Below are positions 49,474-58,569 of a DNA stretch of 64,000 nucleotides, in pieces. The DNA is taken from contig CAXIWF010000193.1 in assembly GCA_964036045.1 (NCBI GenBank), positions 1-64,000 on the forward strand, written 5' to 3'. The first letter of the stretch is position 1. Each line of letters starts with the position of its first letter. The notes beneath the pieces were generated by a model. That model saw nothing but the letters and a program-made list of their open reading frames with translations, searched no databases and had not been told where the DNA came from. Origin of the DNA: Eutreptiella sp. 'Long Island Sound 2002' (taxonomy: Eukaryota > Euglenozoa > Euglenophyceae > Eutreptiales > Eutreptiaceae). The translations under genes and the position numbers were made by a program.

Positions 49474-51606
49474 GGGGGCGAGGGGGGCGAGGGGGGCGAT
49501 GGGGGGCGATGGGGGCGATGGGGGGCGATGGGGGCAATCGGGGGCGATGGGGGGCGAGGGGGGCGAGGGGGGGCGAGGGGGGGCGATGGGGGGCGAGGGG
49601 GGGCGATGGGGGGCGAGGGGGGGCAAGGGGGGGCGATGGGGGGCCAGGGGGGGCGATGGGGGGCGATGGGGGGCGAGGGCGGCGGTGGGGGGCGGTGGGG
49701 GGCGGTGGGGGGCGATGGGGGGTGATGGGGGGCGATGGGGGGCTATCGGGGGCGATCGGGGGCGATGGGGGGCGATGGGGGGACATGGGGGGGCGATCGG
49801 GGGCGATGGGTGGCGAGGGGGGGCGATGGGGGGCGATGGGGGGCGAGGGGGGGCGATGGGGGGCGAAGGGGGGCGTTTGGGGGGCGGTGGGGAGCGATTG
49901 GGGGCGGTGGGGGGCGATGGGGGGCGATGGCGGGCGATGGGGGGCGATGGGGGGCGACGGGGGGCGATGGAGGGGCGATGGTGGGCGATGGGGGGCGATC
50001 GAGGGCGATCGTGGGCGATGGGGGGCGATGGGGGGCGAGGTGGGGCGATGTGGGGCGATGGGGGGCGAGGGGGGGCGAGGGGGGGTGAGGGGGGACGATG
50101 GGGGGCTAGGGGGGGCGAGGGGGGGCGATGGGTGGCGTTGGGGGGCGATGGGGGCAATGGGGGGGCAATGGGGGGGCGATGGGGGCGATGGGGGGCGATG
50201 GGGGGCGATGGGGGGGCGATGGGGGGCGATCAGGGGCGATCGGGGGCGATCGGGGGCGATGGGGGCTGAGGGGGGGCGAGGGGGGGCGATGGGGGGCGAT
50301 GGGGGGTGAGGGGGGGCGAGGGGGGGCGAGGGGGGGCGAGGGGGGCGACCGGGGGCGATGGGGGGCGATGGGGGGCGAGGGGGGGCGATGGGGGGCGATG
50401 GGGGGCGGTGGGGGGCGATGGGGGGCGAGGGGGGGCGATGGGGGGCGATGGGGGGCCATTGGGGGCAATGGGGGGCGAGGGGGGGCGATGGGGGGCGAGG
50501 GGGGGCGATGGGGGGCGAGGGGGGGCAAGGGGGGGCGATGGGGGGCGATGGGGGGCGAGCGGGGGCCATGGGGGGCGATGGGGGGCGATGGGGGGCAATT
50601 GGGGGCAATGGGGGGCGAGGGGGGGCGAGGGGAGGCAAGGGGGGGCGATGGGGGGCGAGGGGGGGCGAGGGGGGGCGATGGGGGGCGATGGGGGGCGATG
50701 GGGGGCAATTGGTGGCGATTGGGGGCGATCGGGGGCGATGGGGGGCGATCGGGGGGGATGGGGGGCGATGGGGGGCTAGGGGGGGCCAGGGGGGGCGATG
50801 GGGGGCAATGGGGGGGCGATGTGGGGCGATGGGGGGCGATGGGGGGCGATCAGGGGCGATGGGGGGCGATGGGGGGCGATGGGGGGCCAGGGGGGGCGAG
50901 GGGGGGCGATGGGGGGCGGTGGGGGGCAATTGGGGGCAATGGGGGGCGATGGGGGGCGAGGGGGGGCGATGGGGGGGGATGAGGGGCGATGGGGGGCGAT
51001 GGGGGGCGATGGGGGGCGAGGGGGGGCGATGGGTGGCGATGGGGGGCGATGGGAGGCGATGGGGGGCAATGGGGGGGCAATGGGGGGGCGATGGGGGGCG
51101 ATGGGGGGTGCTGGGGGGCGATGGGGGGCGATGGGGGGGCGATCGGGGGCGATCGGGGGCGATCCGGGGCGATCGGGGCCGAGGGGGGGCGATGGGGGGC
51201 GAAGGGGGGCGATGGGGGGTGAGGGGGATGAGGGGGGGCGAGGGGGGGCGAGGGGGGCGATCGGGGGCGATGGGGGGCGAGGAGGGGCGAGGGGGGGCGA
51301 GGGGGGGCGAGGGGAGGCGATGGGGGGCGACGGGGGGCGAGGGGGGGCGATGGCGGGCGATGGGGGGCGATGGGGGGCGATGGGGGGCGAGGGGGGGTTG
51401 GGGGCAATCGGGGGCGATGGGGGGCGATGGGGGGCGATGGGGGGCGATGGGGGGCGATCGGGGGCAATGGGGGGCGATGGGGGGCGATGGGGGGCGAGGG
51501 GGGGCGAGGGGGGGGGCGATGGGGGGCGAGGGGGGCGAGGGGGGGCAAGGGGTGGCGTTGGGGGGTGATGGGGGGTGATGGGGGGCGATGGGGGGGCAAT
51601 GGGGGG
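49474..51606 (+). repeat. Satellite family A, block A5 (end of satellite)
   Basis: G-rich 10-bp units with very regular GGGGGGCGATG/GGGGGGCGAGG alternation. The start shares the GTAGGGGG junction and a nearby CAATCGGGGGCGATG string with block A2. The array stops abruptly at about 51606 and passes directly into ordinary-complexity DNA. Confidence 0.95.
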
Positions 51607-51770
51607 TGAAAGTGCTGCCCTAGGTCGTTGAGGGTGCCGGAGGGCTCAGGGCCGGCAAGACCGGGGGGGCAGGCACGCGAGGAGTCGACCTGAACGCTGC
51701 TGTTGGGGGCAGAACCAGATACACGGACACCAACGGAGGCGAGAGCGGCAACAACAGAAGCAAGATCCAT
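51607..51770 (-). CDS. Short gag-like N-terminal fragment truncated by satellite
   Basis: A minus-strand ATG at 51770 opens about 54 residues of normal composition (start [17 protein letters not shown], then a Ser/Pro/Gly-rich part). The frame then runs into the family A satellite, where it becomes Pro-rich noise. A TATA-like palindrome lies about 93 bp upstream on the same strand. Position and orientation would fit the start of a Ty3/gypsy gag copy, in the same direction as the pol gene at 61.5-64 kb. I see no zinc knuckle or other gag hallmark in this stub, so the identity is a guess. It could equally be a chance ORF. Confidence 0.25.
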
Positions 51771-51862
51771 GCTGATTGTTATCCGGCAAAAAATCCCAGT
51801 CTATGAAGAAAATTGATGCGGATTATCCTAAGTACATCTGAGTGTCCATATCTGTCTGAAAA

Positions 51863-51876
51863 GATTTATATAAATC
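51863..51876 (-). promoter_or_regulatory. TATA-like palindrome upstream of the gag-like start
   Basis: GATTTATATAAATC is a perfect 14-bp palindrome with a TATATAAA core, about 93 bp upstream of the minus-strand ATG at 51770. The distance would suit a TATA box for that ORF. Promoter activity is an inference only. Confidence 0.25.
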
Positions 51877-53883
51877 CGATTGTGAAAAAATATTTGGCTG
51901 ATTTGGCTTCGGGCGCGTATCAGCGGCAATTGGCGATTCCGGGTAAATGATCGGAACGCGACGGATTTACGATGAATGGACCGCGGAATCAGATCCGGCA
52001 CATCAGAAATATATAGGTCTGATCTTGAGACTGAGCTGCGGGGCGGCGATTCCGCCGAAGCAGAGAAAATGACCAAAATGTAGCCAATCTGGGGCAGATC
52101 TGTGAAAATCTGAGCAGATGGGGGTTAGCCGCACTTACACTCCCCCTCCAAAAACACACTGGGGTGTGTCGCTACGTCAACGAAGAACGTAGTGCGGGTA
52201 AGTCCCAGAAAAAAAATAGAAATGTAGCCTCGATGGGGCGAAATCTGCTTGATCTGACCTGATTTGGGCTGAATTGGCACTGAATCAGGATGGATGAACC
52301 TGAAATGAGACACAATGAGGAGTGACGAACAGTCCTCCGTGCAGTAAAACATTAGGTTAAGGGCTAAAAAGCATGTAAACGTATCGAGAATCGATACCAA
52401 ACCATGCACTGGTTGAGAATGAGGTAGATTATTGGTGGATTGAGTGGGAGAATCAAGAGATGGAGTGACATCTCGGCGCTCTGGCACAGTTTAGCTGTCG
52501 CGGGCACGCTACGGTGTCCTCCACGTACTCTACATCGTGTTATTCCCGCTTTTCTCGTTCTGAAAAGTGCAGCATGTGCTTCAGATTTGGCGCATCTGGT
52601 GGATGATCACAAGATTCAGCAAGATTGAGAATCAATTTGAGCAGAGATGAAGGAGATGAAACAATCACAGAGAGGGAAAACAAATACAAATGTAGTCTGC
52701 AGGCCCTAAGTGAACAGAAAAACATCAGCGTCAACGAAGGAACTTCGCCTAACTTGCCTAACTTCGTTGAATGAGAGGAGATGACAAGGAAATCAACCTA
52801 AATTGTCCTAAAATGAGGAAATTCCCTAAGATGAAGGTGAAATGAAGCGGAATGTCTAGAACTGAAACTACTAACACCTTCGTTTAGACTAGAGTTAATA
52901 TATATTGTCGTTTATTCAGCTGAATTGTGCTTTCCGGCACGTTGGTTCGCGAGCATCCAACAGATTCCATGAAAATGTGGATCATGTGATGATGCATCAT
53001 GATGGGACATGATAGCCCTGGATCCTTGGCATGTAACGCGCCGAAGGTTCGCTGAAGGCGCTTTACTGACAGTATATAACGGAGAGACACCGTATAGTCC
53101 TTTATTTACAGTGGCGGCGGTGTCAATCGACTTGGACAAGGCCCATCTTTGGATTGAGTCCCACAAGACACTTGGATTCACCATTTTCGACAGTTTCAGG
53201 TCGGATTGAGCTCACATTGGCGTGTGCCAAAAATACACTGAAGCTTACGGAAGCTCTGGGGTCCGAGAGGTTGCTTTTAGAAGTCCCTGGAGCTCCTATA
53301 TGAAGGTTGTCTGAACAATTGACGTCGGGGTTTTGCTGCAACAGTGCAAGAATGATGGACAAACCTGAGGAATTCAAGGTAAATTCAAGGAATCTGGATC
53401 TGAATCTGGACTTTGGCTTCAGCATCACGGCAAATGAAGGTAAGATCTGAGTTCCTGGCGTCGCATCTAGTGCCGCCAGTACTACAGGGGGTGCATGTAG
53501 GGGTGAATGTCGTTGGCCAACATTTTTACTATGTACATTTGCTTCCATCTGCACGAGTAGTCAAATTCCAAAGATGCACAGACCAACAGAGACAAGATTA
53601 CCCCGAATCTGCCTGAATTAGGCCTGAGTTTGGTTTTTTCTGGACACGGCAGCACACTCCGTGGCTTTCGGCAGCGTATCTACGCCTTGTCTGCCGAACG
53701 GAGACCAAAGAAAAGTTGATTGACGTCAAATTATCAAACATTCGCAGTTCTCCACATCATGTCGTAATCAGGAAGAATGAACAGTGGATTGAGCAGAATG
53801 TGGTTTTTTCAAGTCGTCAGAACACTCACATTGGAATAAGTGGTCGACGGGGCGAGGCTGGAGCTTTTGTAGGAGTTGGACAT

Positions 53884-53951
53884 GCAAGGGTTTCGAACCT
53901 ACACCCTTGAGCCCTAGCGACGAGTGCCATGACGCCCTGGACTAGACGACT
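53884..53951 (-). other. tRNA-derived (SINE-like) segment with pol III boxes
   Basis: Read on the minus strand, TAGTCCAGGGCG (53944-53933) resembles an internal A box. GGTTCGAAACC (53899-53889) is a perfect B box. Their spacing is tRNA-like, but I could not pair an acceptor stem and the T stem is poor. This looks like a tRNA-derived SINE head or a decayed tRNA rather than a working tRNA gene. It lies just outside the left end of the DNA transposon. Confidence 0.4.
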
Positions 53952-53996
53952 GTTACCCAGATTATGGCGTCGGCGACTCAAGTCACGACGGATCTC

Positions 53997-54014
53997 TGTA
54001 ACTGCTAAGATCTG
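53997..54014 (+). repeat. Left terminal inverted repeat
   Basis: TGTAACTGCTAAGATCTG, the exact reverse complement of 61522-61539. Inward similarity resumes at TTCACAT (54025) after a 10-bp insertion relative to the right end. The terminal TG/CA dinucleotides also resemble LTR ends, which is the main alternative reading. Confidence 0.75.
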
Positions 54015-54036
54015 CCCCATTTTGTTCACATGTATG

Positions 54037-54230
54037 CGTACGCGTTGGCGTACGCACTGATTTTGTAACGCGCATGAACCAGCGAACCAGCGCGTACGCG
54101 TTGCGATCTGAGTGCGTACGCGTTGCGTTCTGAGTGCGTGCGCGCTGGTATTTTGGCGCGTACGCGTTGGTATTTTGGCGCGTACGCACTCAGATCGCAA
54201 CGCGTGCGTGCTGCCTATGGTGCCCGTACG
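54037..54230 (+). repeat. Phased CGTACG array 1 (left subterminal)
   Basis: CGTACG cores start at 54049, 54093, 54115, 54159, 54181 and 54225, with one-base or two-base variants at 54071, 54137 and 54203. Every step is exactly 22 bp. An extra core at 54037 is 12 bp before the first. Well-kept units extend to a 16-bp dyad close to CAACRCGTACGYGTTG. The array lies between the left terminal repeat and the first ORF. It is followed by a pyrimidine-rich tract ending in TTTTCTTAG (54321), a possible 3' splice site, so it may be in a 5' leader intron or in the promoter. Confidence 0.85.
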
Positions 54231-54337
54231 CTGTCTGCAGTACTGGCGGTTGAATCGTGCTGCTTTTGACGTGACAAAGAAAAACTTTTACTTTGCTTCA
54301 TGTCTGTTTTCCTTTTCTTAGTGCTTTTTTGCACGAC

Positions 54338-56392
54338 ATGCCCGGCAAGAAAAAACCGGCGAAGAAGAAGGTGGCGAGGAAGGTCTCCGTGCCTCCCACC
54401 GACGCCGGGGCCGTGGCAAGGAGGGCGCCAAGGACAAGTGTGGGTCAAGACGTGGTGGAGGGAGACGTGGATTTGGAGGAGGAGGTGGAGGAGGAGGATG
54501 AGGTGGTGGCCGACGGCAATAGGCCCGCCGAGATTGTGAGGCGGGCCTTGGAGGTTGGGTTGTTGGAGGAGGATGAATCGGTGGAGCGTTGGTTCACGGA
54601 CACTCGTGAGGCAGGAGATCTTGCTCACGGTGTTCATGGTGTTGTTGTTGTTCGTTTAGCGTTGGGTGAGGAAGACATTAAGGGTCTCCCGGAATTGCCA
54701 AGTTCATGGCAAGATCTTTTGCTTTTGGATGTGAATGCGCAAGCACTAGGTGTTATTGCTGTTGTTGATAGTCGTTCCGTTCTTGCATGGCCCAATGCCG
54801 ATGCAATGCCCCACACCCTTCTCCCTGCTGCTTTGTATGAGTTTGTGGGTGAGCGTTTGCTCATGGTTTCCATTAGTTTGAGTGTTGGTGAGCGTGACGC
54901 ACTTTTCACAACTATGAATGCGTCCTTGCGTAAGAGAGTTGCCAAGACCCTTACCCACAAATATGCGGTGCTCAATGATGGTACCCTTTTCCCCAATCCC
55001 GTTGCCAGTGACGTGGATAGCATTTGTCGCACGGACTCCTTTGTCCGGTACATGGGTTGTGCATCGGATGAATGGAATGAGCATGGCCCCATTCAATGCG
55101 TGCCCCCACCCCTTTCGGTAAATTACCACCCCGATTGCTCAACGCCGTATGTGTATGCAACCGCAGCAGAGTCTTTTGCATTGGGTTACGGTGCACCCAC
55201 ACCATTTTTCTGTGATATGCCCTTGCCCTCAAACCAATTGCTTCCGGACGCACCCGTCGAAAATGTGCATGGGTTTGCACATGCCGGTTATTTCATTGAA
55301 CGGCATTCGTTTGATGCTGTTATTGGCGAAGCCATTTTAAACGTTGACATTGCCCCCCGTGATTGGGAGGTGATTACGTTGGAAGATGACACTTATGCAA
55401 GTGCCAACGTGATTCGGAAGCAAACAAAACGGTCGTCGAAATGGTTGCCCGAGGAGTTGCGCACGCAAGTGTTGGGTGCGGTGACGCGCATTGAGGGTGT
55501 TGAGTGGAGTGCGTTGAAACCCGTGGATCTGAAATTGCTACATTGTACCCCATGTGCCCCATGGGATGGGTATCAGTTGGTCCATTCGGATCACAACCTT
55601 ATGGGTCCACCTAGGATGAAGGATTGCATCCAAGTCTTTATTCCCTTGGACAATGTTCCTCCCGAGTGTGCTTTGCAAGTCGGAGTGGGTTCACATCAGG
55701 TTGGGCAACATGAGTCCAATCGTTGGGATGTGTGTTCCATGGAATTGGGTGACATCCTTCTTTTAAAAGGTTGCACCTTTCATCGCGGGGCAGGTGGTGG
55801 GGAAAAGGGGCGCTACACTTTGTTCATCCCGTTTGTCCCTTTGGAGCATGCTGCCACCATGTCAAAGGTGCATCTTGCTCGCCAATTGTATGCCCTTCCT
55901 CCTATGGTTCAATTTCTGAAACATGCCAAAGGTGTTCCTATCCCTTGGGAATCTTTTACCCATTTTTCGGCTCCGTTGCTTGTTCGGCGACGGCAAGCTA
56001 TCCCCTATTGTGGTGACGTTGTGATTTTGGGCCATGGTGTGCATGGTGCAACTTTCTTTTTTAAGTGCCCACCCGGCCCCGAGGAGCCACCATGTCCCTT
56101 GGCCCGGTTTCACCGTTGGTACCTCCCAAAGGCAAGTTTTGACGGCGGGACACGGTTTACGGTTGAGAAAGGTTCGTTGGTGTTCACGTTTGCCACGTGT
56201 GGTTACGTGTTGAGGCGGGACGAGGATGGGCCGGAATGGATGGAGTGGGCAGCCATGGGGCATGCCCTGCATGTGGCGCCCGCTAGTGTTGCGGAGGCGG
56301 TGGAGCAGAACTGGGTGGTCCAGCGGCCGACGGCGACGGGCGGAATGGCGTACTCATTTGGGTGCATGGACCATTGTGATAATTATGGGGAG
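54338..56392 (+). CDS. PhyH-like 2OG-Fe(II) dioxygenase protein, exon 1
   Basis: 685 codons from the ATG at 54338 to a 5' splice site (GGGGAG|GTATGC). The start begins a Lys-rich, NLS-like stretch (PGKKKPAKKKVARK, residues 2-15). A further upstream extension would need a TTG start. Residues 44-60 are strongly acidic. Residues about 405-500 look like a double-stranded beta-helix dioxygenase of the phytanoyl-CoA hydroxylase type: HSD at H416/D418 for iron, the distal His in FHRGAG (H482), and R492 in GRYTLFIPF for 2-oxoglutarate. Known for the family: hydroxylation or oxidation using O2 and 2OG. The substrate here is unknown. The basic N-terminus suggests a nuclear site. The frame runs into the next ORF in phase 0 when the intron is removed, so this is probably the front of a larger protein. 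Confidence 0.7.
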
Positions 56393-56697
56393 GTATGCAT
56401 TTCTTGCGCATGTGGCACGTACGCACCGCGTGCGTGTTGCGCAAGTGCCTCGTACGCGTTACGTTTTTGGTGCGTACGTGTTGACCTACCAACACGTACG
56501 CGTAGGCCACGCAGATCGTACGTGTTGGGGTAGCAACACGTACGCGTTGCCCGAGCGCCTCGTACGCATTGACGTACCAGCACGTACGTGTTGCCCCAGT
56601 AGATCGTACGCGCTAATGCACCAACTCGTACGTGTTGCGTGCGCTGCCCACACGTGTTGTTTCATAAATAACGTGTCTCCACGCTTTCCTCTTGCAG
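56393..56697 (+). other. Predicted 305-bp intron carrying array 2
   Basis: The donor GAG|GTATGC and the acceptor TTTCCTCTTGCAG|TT are close to consensus. Both flanking exons are in phase 0, and the downstream ORF has no ATG near its start. Almost the whole intron body is a CGTACG array. Open reading through the intron is possible for 47 codons but gives only Arg/Cys-rich sequence made by the array. Confidence 0.75.
56418..56632 (+). repeat. Phased CGTACG array 2 (intronic)
   Basis: CGTACG cores start at 56451, 56473, 56495, 56517, 56539, 56561, 56583, 56605 and 56627, all exactly 22 bp apart. A CGTGCG variant at 56429 is in phase, and an extra core at 56418 is 11 bp before it. Cores are embedded in CAACACGTACGCGTTG-like dyads. 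Spacer bases vary between units. Confidence 0.9.
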
Positions 56698-57936
56698 TTG
56701 AACGTCACCCCCTTCAAGTACAAGGAGCGGCGCCCTTGGCCCTCTGAAGCACAAGTGCACCCGACGCCTCCGGATTCGGGCCGGAAGGCGCTGCAGCCGA
56801 AGGCGCTTCTTCAGAGCCCCCCACGCGCTCCCTTGGTTGCCCCGGACCCTGAGTCGATAGGGACAATTGCAGGGCAGTTGGTGCAGGTGAGTAAGGAGGA
56901 TGTGGTGGACAACGTCCATGTTGGGGATGTTGCCAAATATAGTTTTTTTGATCAGGTTACGTTGCAGGCAAAGGTAAAGGAAGACAGTGGTGCGGTCTCA
57001 TGGCTTGAGCCCATGATGGTCCGCTTTCCCATGTGGATGAAGGGCCATGCCGTTGGCAGGGACCCTGCAGCAGTTTTTATTGGGGGGACTTTGTACCAGA
57101 TCAAAGGTGACAGCCACAGTTACGTGCAGACATGGCGTGTGCATGGAGGGCAGCTCAAGCAGGCCAAGCGTGCTCAGTGGTCAGGGGTGGCGGGTTACCT
57201 CCCAATCACCGACGCTGCTGTTGTTGCAGAGGTGGAGGGTGCAATGGAGAGGTGGAAGCTTCTCCTTGCGGGGAAGGTTGGGGGGAAGAGGGACACGGGG
57301 ACAGGGGGGGATGAGGAGGGCTACGACACCGACCAATCGCGGCACAGTTCTCGTATGTCCCGCGCCAAGAAACCAAAGCTTGGTGCCAGGGGGGGGCCCG
57401 TAGTCCCCCAACAGCTCCCCATCTCCCCCTCAGGACCACTGCGTGAGCACCTCAAAGACACACAGGCGCAGCTAAAGGCGCGAATTGTGGAACTTGAGAA
57501 GGTGCGCAAGGAGAGTGCGGCGGCACAGAAAGCTGCAGAGGACATGCTCAGGGAAGAGCGTGTAAAGTGGGAGGATGAGCGAAGAGAAAAAGACAGTGAG
57601 ATTAGGGAGTTAAGAGTGAAGCTGCAGGATGCCTCTGTGAGGGCAAGCAAGAAAGGCCCATCCAGCCCTGGCCCTGGGGAGGGGGGGAAAGATGTGGAAG
57701 ATCAGAAGAATTTTTTGCAGCTGGCAGCAATGGAAATCAGGGATGGCCTTGTCCAAGCCACCACATCCATTGAGGACCTGAGGGATTCACTGCAGGATGC
57801 AAGAGGCAGGGAGACATCACAGGGACAGAAGACTCTCACAGCCCTTATGGCATTGACGAACAAGTACAATGTCCGGAGTCTACAGTCCGGCAAGCCGGCG
57901 GAGCAGCCCGGCGGTGGCAAGGGTGGTGGGAGTTGA
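56698..57936 (+). CDS. Exon 2: globular region plus coiled coil, ends at TGA
   Basis: 412 codons from the 3' splice site at 56697 to TGA at 57934. Joined to exon 1 it gives a protein of 1097 residues. No ATG occurs for the first 105 codons, which supports its being a downstream exon. The first about 190 residues are Trp-containing and globular (for example RFPMWMKGHAVGRD and GDSHSYVQTWRVHGG); I do not recognise a domain. A Gly-rich, charged linker follows. Then comes a strong coiled coil of about 60 residues (LREHLKDTQAQLKARIVELE onward), rich in Glu, Lys and Arg, that could mediate dimers. A second helical stretch (AAMEIRDGLVQATTSIEDLR) precedes a Gly-rich tail. The TGA may be removed by a further intron. 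Confidence 0.65.
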   Translation: MNVTPFKYKERRPWPSEAQVHPTPPDSGRKALQPKALLQSPPRAPLVAPDPESIGTIAGQLVQVSKEDVVDNVHVGDVAKYSFFDQVTLQAKVKEDSGAVSWLEPMMVRFPMWMKGHAVGRDPAAVFIGGTLYQIKGDSHSYVQTWRVHGGQLKQAKRAQWSGVAGYLPITDAAVVAEVEGAMERWKLLLAGKVGGKRDTGTGGDEEGYDTDQSRHSSRMSRAKKPKLGARGGPVVPQQLPISPSGPLREHLKDTQAQLKARIVELEKVRKESAAAQKAAEDMLREERVKWEDERREKDSEIRELRVKLQDASVRASKKGPSSPGPGEGGKDVEDQKNFLQLAAMEIRDGLVQATTSIEDLRDSLQDARGRETSQGQKTLTALMALTNKYNVRSLQSGKPAEQPGGGKGGGS

Positions 57937-58022
57937 CTCCCAGGGGCTGCTGCTCTCCCCTCCTCTCACATATGTTTTTTGTTGGAGGGGTTGGATGGGG
58001 GGGTGTGGCAGTCCAAGGACAG
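57864..58022 (+). other. Candidate 159-bp intron removing the in-frame TGA
   Basis: The ORFs on both sides are in the same reading frame, and only the TGA at 57934-57936 separates them. A donor AACAA|GTACAATG (57864) and an acceptor GGACAG|GTGG (58022) are both phase 2. Using them would fuse the coiled-coil exon to the second dioxygenase. The acceptor lacks a strong pyrimidine tract. The stronger-looking CAG at 58011 does not match a good donor in phase. Stop-codon readthrough, or two separate genes, remain possible. Confidence 0.3.
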
Positions 58023-58047
58023 GTGGGGAGTACGATTGCGTTCCGCG

Positions 58048-58569
58048 ATGTTTGGGGTGGTGCAGCGTGGCAATGTCCGGGTGGCGGTTGCAACACGCAA
58101 CTTCCCGAAGGTGTGCCAGGCCATCAACGCCTACGGGCGCGCACGGTTGCCATCGTGGTTCACTTGGACTGCCGTCCAAGTGAACCATGGTATTTCCCCT
58201 TCAAGCACTATGCCAGGGCACAAGCACCAGGACCACTTGCCCTTGAGTGCCATTGTGACTGTTGGTGATTTTTCAGGTGGGGAGTTTTGTGTGGAAGAGG
58301 CGGGGCTCGTGTTCCCCACAAAGGGAACCCGTCCCTACACAATGGCATGTGTTGCAGGGCCAGAGGGCCAAGACAGAGTGGATGAGGATGGGGTGGCATC
58401 GGATGCCCGGAATGGGGTTGTTTTTTGCAGTGGTGCTTTGCACATGCCAGCCCCGTGGCGTGGTGAGCGCTACGCACTGGTGTTTTTTACCCAGGTCGGT
58501 CTTGGCAAGGTGTCCTGGGAGGACCTCGTGCTGCTGCGCAGTCTTGGGTTCCGGCTGTGTGCCGGGTAG
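58048..58569 (+). CDS. TET/JBP-like 2OG-Fe(II) dioxygenase
   Basis: An open frame runs to TAG at 58567. The first ATG is 58048 (MFGVVQRGN, 173 residues), while the frame itself is open from the TGA at 57934. The fold signature is clear: a TATRNFP-like helix region (VATRNFPKV), FTWTAVQVN, then a His-rich stretch GHKHQDH, the strand AIVTVGDFSGGEF, and ALHMPAPWRGERYALVFFT with the distal iron His and the 2OG-binding Arg. The iron motif is probably HQD. The residue pair at the spacing I would expect reads HKH, so loss of the Asp cannot be excluded. Known for this type: oxidation of 5-methylcytosine or thymine in DNA (TET, JBP, Chlamydomonas CMD1). Action on DNA here is inferred. The TAG overlaps a possible donor (CCGG|GTAGCA). 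Confidence 0.7.
   Translation: MFGVVQRGNVRVAVATRNFPKVCQAINAYGRARLPSWFTWTAVQVNHGISPSSTMPGHKHQDHLPLSAIVTVGDFSGGEFCVEEAGLVFPTKGTRPYTMACVAGPEGQDRVDEDGVASDARNGVVFCSGALHMPAPWRGERYALVFFTQVGLGKVSWEDLVLLRSLGFRLCAG
58156..58187. repeat. Perfect 14-bp hairpin inside the dioxygenase ORF
   Basis: TGGTTCACTTGGAC (58156-58169) is followed by the 4-nt loop TGCC and the exact complement at 58174-58187. It lies within codons for SWFTWTAVQVNH, just before the iron-binding motif. Confidence 0.85.

Larger units (their letters stand above)
51771..53996. other. Unique-sequence spacer without a convincing gene
   Basis: This stretch of about 2.2 kb has mixed base composition and only short open frames (60-143 codons) without recognisable domains. 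Small inverted repeats occur, for example TCAACGAAG at 52731 and its complement at 52762, and a related CTACGT/ACGTAG hairpin near 52173. It may hold a retrotransposon long terminal repeat or untranslated region, because a gypsy pol gene points toward it from the right and a gag-like start leaves it on the left. I could not define LTR ends. A tRNA-like segment lies near its right end. Confidence 0.4.

Noticed and set aside
52125-52487. A 120-codon minus-strand ORF as a gene
   Set aside because: No domain, low complexity, AT-rich leader-like composition, and length within chance for this region.
52731-52770. Transcription terminator hairpin (TCAACGAAG and complement)
   Set aside because: A 9-bp stem with a 22-base loop and no adjacent gene; not informative in a eukaryote.
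56393-56533. C-terminal extension of the first dioxygenase ORF through the array
   Set aside because: These 47 codons are made by the CGTACG array, follow a strong 5' splice site, and the next exon is in phase.
56418-56632. CRISPR-like array (constant core, variable spacer)
   Set aside because: The constant part is at most 16 bp and the spacers about 6 bp, the cores are palindromic, there are no cas genes, and the host is eukaryotic. A protein-binding array fits better.
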